From Bacillota bacterium (GTDB lineage Bacteria > Bacillota > Negativicutes > Sporomusales > UBA7701), in NCBI GenBank assembly GCA_023415775.1, contig JAEZJM010000014.1, forward strand, positions 62,001 to 126,000: a DNA stretch of 64,000 bases, given 5' to 3'. The translations under genes and the position numbers were made by a program. Positions 59,181 to 64,000 of the stretch are shown one piece after another. A model generated the notes under the pieces. It searched no databases and was not told where the DNA came from. It was given only the letters and a program-made list of their open reading frames with translations. The number at the start of each line of letters is the position of its first letter. Positions within the stretch are counted from its first letter, which is position 1.

Positions 59181-59999
59181 TTAGAATTTGTAGGTGAGAC
59201 CGAAGCCCCAGCCTTTGACGGTGACGTCTGTGGTGACACTGGCGTGACTGGACTCGTATGGCGCCGGAGCGTTGAGGTGGGCACCGGCGAATTTGAGGCT
59301 GTCGAATTTGGTGTCGCGGTAGCTGACGTTAAGCTGGAGGTCTTTGCCGAGGTCGTAGGAGAGGCCGGCTTCCCAGTTGCGGTAGTCGCTGCCGAAGGAG
59401 GCGAGGCCCCAGAGGTTTGTTTTATTGGCGATATTGTAGGAGCCGATGACGCCGAACTGGAAGGTATCCTGGTCGTCGGTCCACAGCTCGGGGATGGTGA
59501 GTCCGGCTGACCAATCACGATAGCTGCCGCTGATATTGGTCTTGACGCCGCCTTTGTAGCGGACGGCGCCGACGAAGGCGTTCCAGTTTTTGTTGAGGTT
59601 GTAGAGGACGTTGAATTCGTCGGAGCGGATTTTGCCGTCGAAGCCGAGGTTGACGGTCGCGCCCCTAATGTCGAAGGAGCCGCTCCAAATAGTCCCGGTC
59701 GGGTTGTATTGGCGGTATTGCAGTGCCCATTTGTTTCCAATACCGATGGTCAACCCGAGATCAAGATTGGCGTCTCCGTCGAAGTCACGCGAGGCGCTGT
59801 AGCTGAAGGAGCCGTAGTTGCTGAGGATGGGGAATTCTCCAACGTAGCCGCTGGCGGTGCCGGTGGCGCTGAAGTCGAGGCTGGGCCGGAAGGTGTAGTC
59901 GATGGCGACTTTGCCTTTTTCGAAGTCCATGAGCGGGGCGGCGGACGCCACGCTGGTGAAGGCGAAGACGAGCAGCGCGATGAGGGTTATTTTTTTCAT
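59181..59999 (-). CDS. Outer-membrane beta-barrel protein
   Basis: 272 residues from ATG 59999 (GGAGGAAAC upstream), signal peptide (1-20, ending ASA). Alternating aromatic strands (ANLDLGLTIGIGNKWALQYR, GLASFGSDYRNWEAGLSYDL) and a terminal Phe in WGFGLTYKF, the signal for BAM assembly. It points to a diderm envelope. Channel or adhesin role unknown. Confidence 0.85.
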   Translation of the reverse strand: MKKITLIALLVFAFTSVASAAPLMDFEKGKVAIDYTFRPSLDFSATGTASGYVGEFPILSNYGSFSYSASRDFDGDANLDLGLTIGIGNKWALQYRQYNPTGTIWSGSFDIRGATVNLGFDGKIRSDEFNVLYNLNKNWNAFVGAVRYKGGVKTNISGSYRDWSAGLTIPELWTDDQDTFQFGVIGSYNIANKTNLWGLASFGSDYRNWEAGLSYDLGKDLQLNVSYRDTKFDSLKFAGAHLNAPAPYESSHASVTTDVTVKGWGFGLTYKF

Positions 60000-60328
60000 C
60001 CTGTTTCCTCCATTCTTTCCTTTATTGCTTTCCCGCACCATTTAGTGCATATGCTGCCATTGCCGGCCAGCAATTATGCACGTAAGTCCACAACGGACTC
60101 ATTGGTAAAATTTTACATCCAGGCGGCGCAAAATATTTGTCGGTGTCCGCGAGGCGGGCGGGCGCAATTTGGGCAGAAAGCCTTGTCGGTCGGCAAAAAA
60201 CGCACCGCGGGCCAGGCGGCGGCCCGTCGGGCGGCAGAGGCCGGCCGCGGGACAGGGATTATGGGGTAGGTTATTGTCGATAAAAAATGCGGGCAGAGCT
60301 GTTGTGTCTGCCTTTAAAGGGTATGAAG
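60000..60328. other. Non-coding gap upstream of the PAS/GGDEF locus
   Basis: About 330 bases, GC-rich, without a supported gene. The candidate reading frames are arginine- and alanine-rich and have no ribosome-binding site. A terminator hairpin follows at 60329-60356. Confidence 0.5.
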
Positions 60329-60356
60329 AAGCCTCCCGTGACTGCGGGAGGCTTTT
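60329..60356 (+). terminator. Terminator-like hairpin before the PAS gene
   Basis: AAGCCTCCCG and CGGGAGGCTT with a short T-run. Confidence 0.65.
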
Positions 60357-60500
60357 GGGTGTTTTTTCGGCGTTTGGCGGGTTTGTTGTCGGTCGGGCGC
60401 AGTCAATAATTTCATTATTTTTCTATTTTTTCCGTATTTTGCAGGAAGAGGGGACTAATGGCAAGAATTTTACAATACTTTGTTTTTGGGGGCTTGCCTT

Positions 60501-60935
60501 GTGTATCAGCGTTTGGGCTTGGTGGATTATGCGGAGGTCGTGGAGAATATGGGACAGGGCCTGCTGGTGTTTGCGCCGGCTGCGGCAGGCGCGCCTTTCG
60601 AGCTGGTGTACGAGAGCCCGGAGGCTGCGCGGCTGCTGGGGATGCCGCCCGGGAGTCTTGAGCAGGCCGATTGCCCGTTCACCGGCAGCCTGTTTCCGGC
60701 TTTGGCCAAGGTGGCGGCGACGCGGAAACGCCTGACGACGGAGAAACGCCTGGAGACGGCCACGGGGGTAAGGTGGCTGCGGATCAGGATTTTTCCGCTT
60801 AAAGGGGCGAGGCTGGGCGTCTTGCTGGAGGATGCGACAGAGGCCCGCCTGGCGCAGCAGAAGCTGGCGGAGGGGCGAGCTGATGTTCAGGATGATTTCG
60901 GAGAACAGCCGCGATTGCTTGTGCCTGCACGGTGA
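60501..60935 (+). CDS. PAS-domain part of a probably frameshifted signalling gene
   Basis: 144 residues from a GTG (GGGGG upstream). The frame carries a PAS-like domain (DYAEVVENMGQGLLVFAPA, then RWLRIRIFPLKGARLGVLLEDATE) and the start of a linker helix ARLAQQKLAEG. A run of four G at 60872-60875 then shifts the frame. With one G removed the linker runs straight into MFRMISENSRD of the next reading frame, so the two are probably one gene or overlap by design. An ATG at 60458 in another frame also has an RBS, hinting at a second shift. Confidence 0.55.
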   Translation: MYQRLGLVDYAEVVENMGQGLLVFAPAAAGAPFELVYESPEAARLLGMPPGSLEQADCPFTGSLFPALAKVAATRKRLTTEKRLETATGVRWLRIRIFPLKGARLGVLLEDATEARLAQQKLAEGRADVQDDFGEQPRLLVPAR

Positions 60936-62268
60936 ACGGGCCCGCTATGTTTATGCTTCGCCGGCTGTCCGGACGCTGCTGGGATACGAGCCTGAGGAGC
61001 TTATCGGCAAGACGCCTTTTGATATAGCCCACCCGAACGATCTGCAGTCGATTTTGGAGCCTTTCCGGAAGATGATGATGACGGGAGCTCCTTTCGGGGG
61101 CGTGACGGCGCGATACCGCCGCAAGGACGGGGTGTACCGCTGGCTGGAGACGATGGTGGTGAAGGTGGACGGCTGCCCGCTGCCGGGGGTGCTTTATCAG
61201 AGCTCGACGCGCGATGTGACTGAGCGCAAGCAGATGGAGGAACGGCTGACGGAGATGGGGTACCGCGATGCTTTGACGGGCCTTTATAACCGCGGCTATT
61301 TCGAGGAGGAGCTGAAGCGCCTCGACCGCCGGCGCGGCGGGACGGTGGGGCTGATTATCGTCGATGTGGACGGGCTAAAGGTGGTGAACGACGCGCTGGG
61401 CCACGACGCGGGGGATGAGCTTTTAAAACGCACGGCGCTAACGCTGACGGAGTGTTTCCGGCATGATGATCTGGTTGCCCGGATAGGCGGCGACGAGTTC
61501 GCGGTGCTGCTGAGCGATGTGACGATGGACGATCTCCGCCAGGCCGGCCGGCGGATCATGAAGATGGCTGAGGAGGATAACTGCGGTAACGCGCCGGTTT
61601 TGAGCCTGTCGCTAGGGTATGCCGTCGGGGAGGATAGCGCGACGCCGATGCGGGAGCTTTTCCGGGCGGCTGATGATAATATGTACCGCGACAGGTTGTA
61701 CCGCGGCAAGAGCGCCCGCGGGGCGATCGTTAATATTCTGCGCCGCCTGCTGACGGAACGGGATTTCGCGACCGAGGAACACGGCACCCGGCTGGAGGCG
61801 CTGACGGTGAGGCTGGGAGTAGCGGCAGGGCTGAGCGAGGAGCGGCTGGGAGATTTGGCTCTTTTTGCCCAGTTTCACGATGTGGGAAAGGTGGGTATTC
61901 CGGACGCTATCCTGAGCAAACCCGGGCCGCTGACGCCCCAGGAGCGCAAGGAGGTGGAGCGCCACTGCGATGTGGGCTACCGGATCGCGGCGGCGTCAAA
62001 CGAGCTGCTGCCGATCGCGGAGTGGATTTTGCGGCATCACGAGTGGTGGAACGGCAAGGGGTACCCGCTGGATCTGGCGGGTGAGAGTATTCCGCTGGAG
62101 TGCCGGCTGCTGGCGATCGCGGACGCTTATGACGCGATGACGAGCGACCGCCCGTACCGCAAGGCGATGGGCCACGATGCGGCTCTGGCCGAGATAAGAC
62201 GCTGCGCAGGGACGCAGTTCGATCCTTCACTGGTGGATGTTTTCCTGGGACTGGAGTTTGAGGAGTAG
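60883..62268 (+). CDS. PAS-GGDEF-HD-GYP protein (c-di-GMP signalling)
   Basis: 461 residues from ATG 60883 (GGAGGGG upstream). PAS (MISENSRDCLCLHGERARYV, about 3-125), GGDEF with intact RIGGDEFAVLL, and an HD-GYP domain with HDVGK, HHEWWNGKGYPLDL and ADAYDAMTSDRPYR. A GGDEF and an HD-GYP domain in one protein can make and break c-di-GMP; the balance is unknown. It may be the second half of the locus described at 60501. Confidence 0.88.
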   Translation: MFRMISENSRDCLCLHGERARYVYASPAVRTLLGYEPEELIGKTPFDIAHPNDLQSILEPFRKMMMTGAPFGGVTARYRRKDGVYRWLETMVVKVDGCPLPGVLYQSSTRDVTERKQMEERLTEMGYRDALTGLYNRGYFEEELKRLDRRRGGTVGLIIVDVDGLKVVNDALGHDAGDELLKRTALTLTECFRHDDLVARIGGDEFAVLLSDVTMDDLRQAGRRIMKMAEEDNCGNAPVLSLSLGYAVGEDSATPMRELFRAADDNMYRDRLYRGKSARGAIVNILRRLLTERDFATEEHGTRLEALTVRLGVAAGLSEERLGDLALFAQFHDVGKVGIPDAILSKPGPLTPQERKEVERHCDVGYRIAAASNELLPIAEWILRHHEWWNGKGYPLDLAGESIPLECRLLAIADAYDAMTSDRPYRKAMGHDAALAEIRRCAGTQFDPSLVDVFLGLEFEE

Positions 62269-62319
62269 AAATGGCGAAGCCCCCGGCGGATGCCAGGGGC
62301 TTCGTGATACGCCAAAATA

Positions 62320-62346
62320 AAAAGCCCCGCAATTTGCGGGGCTTTT
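62320..62346 (+). terminator. Terminator after the GGDEF-HD-GYP gene
   Basis: AAAAGCCCCGCAA and TTGCGGGGCTTTT with a one-base loop. It also lies just beyond the tRNA 3' end and can serve it. Confidence 0.88.
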
Positions 62347-62354
62347 CGCACTTG

Positions 62355-62430
62355 TGGAGCCGATAAGAGGACTCGAACCTCCGACCCGCGCATTACGAAT
62401 GCGCTGCTCTACCAACTGAGCTATACCGGC
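62355..62430 (-). tRNA. tRNA-Thr (anticodon CGT)
   Basis: A 76-base cloverleaf including encoded CCA (reverse strand). The acceptor stem GCCGGTA pairs with TATCGGC, the anticodon loop is TTCGTAA giving CGU, which reads ACG, and the T-arm has GGTTCGAGTCC. Confidence 0.97.
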
Positions 62431-62504
62431 ATTGGTCCGATAACTATTTTAGCTTCTTAGGCCGGAAATGTCAACAGCATCGGCAAAGGCAATGTTTGTA
62501 AGGC

Positions 62505-63734
62505 TCAGGCGAGGAGGGTGCCGGGCAGGGTGTCTGGTATGTCGTCGCCGGCGGCGATGAGGGTGTTGACGATGTCGGCGTCGAGACGATTGGCGGCAAC
62601 CATGTCGAGCATGATTTTTTCGACTTCGCGGGATGGCATGGTGGGGCGGTACGGCCGGTCCTCGCGCAGGGCGGCGTAGACGTCGGCAACGGCGACGATG
62701 CGGGAACCGAGCCGGAGGTTGGCCGGCGGAATACGGAAGGGATAGCCGGTGCCGTCGAGGGTTTCGTGGTGGAAGGCGGCCCATTCGGCGATGACCTCGA
62801 AGCCGTCGATCTGGGTGAGGATACGGTGGGTGTAGTAGACGTGCTGCTTGATGATCATGAATTCGCTGGGGGTGAGCTTGCCGGGCTTCTCGAGGATGCT
62901 GTTGGGGACGGCGAGTTTGCCGAGGTCGTGGAGGAGGCCGGCGACGCGCATGATTTTGGTTTCGGTGTCGGAGTAGCCTTTGGCGCTGGCGAGATGGGAG
63001 GCGACCGAGGCGACCGTCCGGGAATGGGTGGCGGTGAAGCGGCTGGTACGGTCGACGATGGTGGCGAATATTTCGGCGGCGCTGAGGAGGCCGTCGATGT
63101 TGAGCCGGACCTGGCCATGGCTCTGGAGGTCGCGGAAGAAGTGGTCGTAGTAGTGGGGGGTGGCGAGGTCGAACCAGAAGCTGTCCTTGCAGGCGATCTC
63201 GCCGAAGGCGTTGACAAGCTCGGGGTCGAACTGGCTGCCGCTCATGCGGGCGAGGGCGGCGAGGATGTCCTCGCGCTGGTCGAGGATGTAGCGGCCGTCG
63301 TCGATGAGGACTTCGATGGTGTCGGCAAGGTTGATGATGCGCCCGGCGATAGGGATGTCTTTGCCGGCGAGGCCGGAGGGGCTGGAGCCGTCCCAGCGGT
63401 CGTGATGATGGCGGATGGGTTTGGCCATGGCTTTGAACAGGGGGTTGTCGGCGAGCAGGCGGTAGCCTTCCTCGGCGTGCTGGTAAAGGTGGGTGACGGG
63501 CTTGCGGCTGTAGAGCTTGTTTTTCTCTTCCCACCTCGCGGCAGCGCCGATGTCGTGGAGGAGGGCGGCGTAGAGGAGGGTTTGGCGCGGCCCCTGGGCC
63601 AGCCCGAGGTGGCCGCCGATGCTGTCGGCGATCATGGCGGTGCGCCAGTGGTGGCGGGAAAGGCCGCCGTCGGCCAGTTCGAGGGCGAGGGAGAATGCTT
63701 TGAGGAGGTTGGTCAGGTGGATGCTGAAGATCAA
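62505..63734 (-). CDS. Tandem HD / HD-GYP phosphodiesterase-like protein
   Basis: 409 residues. Two HD domains in a row: first HDIG near residue 60, followed by HHHDRWDGSS (the GYP position reads differently, SSP), so it is likely degenerate; second HDLGK near 268 and HHETLDGTGYPFRI with intact GYP. The second is likely to hydrolyse c-di-GMP. No membrane segment. Beside the tRNA gene. Confidence 0.87.
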   Translation of the reverse strand: MIFSIHLTNLLKAFSLALELADGGLSRHHWRTAMIADSIGGHLGLAQGPRQTLLYAALLHDIGAAARWEEKNKLYSRKPVTHLYQHAEEGYRLLADNPLFKAMAKPIRHHHDRWDGSSPSGLAGKDIPIAGRIINLADTIEVLIDDGRYILDQREDILAALARMSGSQFDPELVNAFGEIACKDSFWFDLATPHYYDHFFRDLQSHGQVRLNIDGLLSAAEIFATIVDRTSRFTATHSRTVASVASHLASAKGYSDTETKIMRVAGLLHDLGKLAVPNSILEKPGKLTPSEFMIIKQHVYYTHRILTQIDGFEVIAEWAAFHHETLDGTGYPFRIPPANLRLGSRIVAVADVYAALREDRPYRPTMPSREVEKIMLDMVAANRLDADIVNTLIAAGDDIPDTLPGTLLA

Positions 63735-63905
63735 GATGTCACCCCGCTGTTTTGTGATGAAAACATTCCCTGGCAGAGCATGTTTCGTCGAAATCTGTCT
63801 GTATACCCGCTTAATTGTTGGTTAGTATGATTTTTTAGCAGCCGCCAGGCGGCCAGGGCTGTAATCCAAGTTTTTCAACAAGACAAGCGCCTGCCGGTCT
63901 GCTAA

Positions 63906-63923
63906 ACTTATGTTAACATAAGT
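63906..63923. promoter_or_regulatory. Perfect 18-bp palindrome before the last gene
   Basis: ACTTATGTTAACATAAGT is self-complementary. It lies 17 bases before the start of the partial gene at 63940 and is probably an operator. Confidence 0.6.
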
Positions 63924-63939
63924 GGGAGGTGGGGGACGG

Positions 63940-64000
63940 GTGACTGTATATGACGTACTTAACAGGATCGACAAAGATTTGGTTGTCTGCGAGAATACCA
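63940..64000 (+). CDS. Start of a gene cut by the window edge
   Basis: GTG at 63940 after GGGAGG/GGGGGAC opens a frame reading MTVYDVLNRIDKDLVVCENT, which continues past the end. Too short to assign. Confidence 0.5.
   Translation, partial: MTVYDVLNRIDKDLVVCENT

Noticed and set aside
60000..60357. Possible c-di-GMP (GEMM) riboswitch before the GGDEF locus
   Set aside because: No GEMM core pattern could be found in the gap; only a simple terminator hairpin.
1..64000. CRISPR arrays, rRNA genes, prophage or integrase modules
   Set aside because: No regularly spaced repeats, rRNA sequence, or phage structural/integrase genes were seen.

Overview
The window looks like chromosomal DNA of a spore-forming, diderm (Negativicutes, Sporomusaceae-like) anaerobe of roughly 60% GC. 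This is inferred from gene content. A cotJA-cotJB-cotJC spore-coat operon sits in the same window as outer-membrane genes: a TpsB/FhaC-type transporter cut by the left edge, and a 272-residue beta-barrel protein with a C-terminal Phe. Reverse rubrerythrin, a siroheme reductase-type protein, glycerol dehydrogenase and a class III ribonucleotide-reductase-like fragment fit anaerobic life.

Layout. 1-4.1 kb: a TpsB transporter behind a receiver-like small protein, then a NarL-type regulator and a 7TM histidine kinase. 4.2-7.3 kb: cotJ operon, a PspC-type protein and an FtsW-type SEDS protein. 7.3-13.5 kb: a beta-propeller, a DUF2935 protein, trmB, a soluble histidine kinase, and an AcoR-like regulator whose AAA+ domain lacks the sigma-54 contact motif. 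13.6-16.3 kb: a stand-alone glycyl-radical-like protein, gldA, and a TetR/membrane-protein pair. 16.4-19.5 kb: a three-gene MoxR ATPase / unknown / VWA-metallopeptidase operon. 20.1-26.3 kb: secreted and envelope proteins followed by a second copy of the receiver-like/NarL/7TM-kinase module. 26.9-33.2 kb: a CRP/FNR-type promoter before a siroheme protein, a chemoreceptor, and an ECF sigma/anti-sigma pair that shares a promoter motif with a nearby PrcB-like gene.

33.2-47.7 kb: glucosaminidase, PilZ protein, FAD oxidoreductase, a G-rich tract, a soluble chemoreceptor, and an AT-rich AIPR (abortive-infection type) gene bracketed by short hairpin repeats. Then come a QueG-like iron-sulfur protein, MscL with a zinc ribbon, a C45 hydrolase, a probable selenoprotein read through an in-frame UGA, BenE, and another chemoreceptor. 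48-64 kb: dCache chemoreceptor, branched-chain amino acid binding protein, rubrerythrin, M20 amidohydrolase, GlnRS, a diguanylate cyclase, an outer-membrane protein, a PAS / GGDEF-HD-GYP locus with a likely frameshift, tRNA-Thr(CGT), and a tandem HD-GYP protein.

The window is rich in signalling: four chemoreceptors, three histidine kinases, and c-di-GMP synthesis, breakdown and reception (GGDEF, HD-GYP, PilZ). At least three families of non-coding hairpin repeats are scattered between genes. GC skew of the given strand changes from C-rich to G-rich near 32.8 kb whatever the gene strand. The strongest leads are the UGA-containing gene, the orphan glycyl-radical domain, the twin receiver-like modules, the ECF regulon motif and the degenerate AcoR-like regulator.
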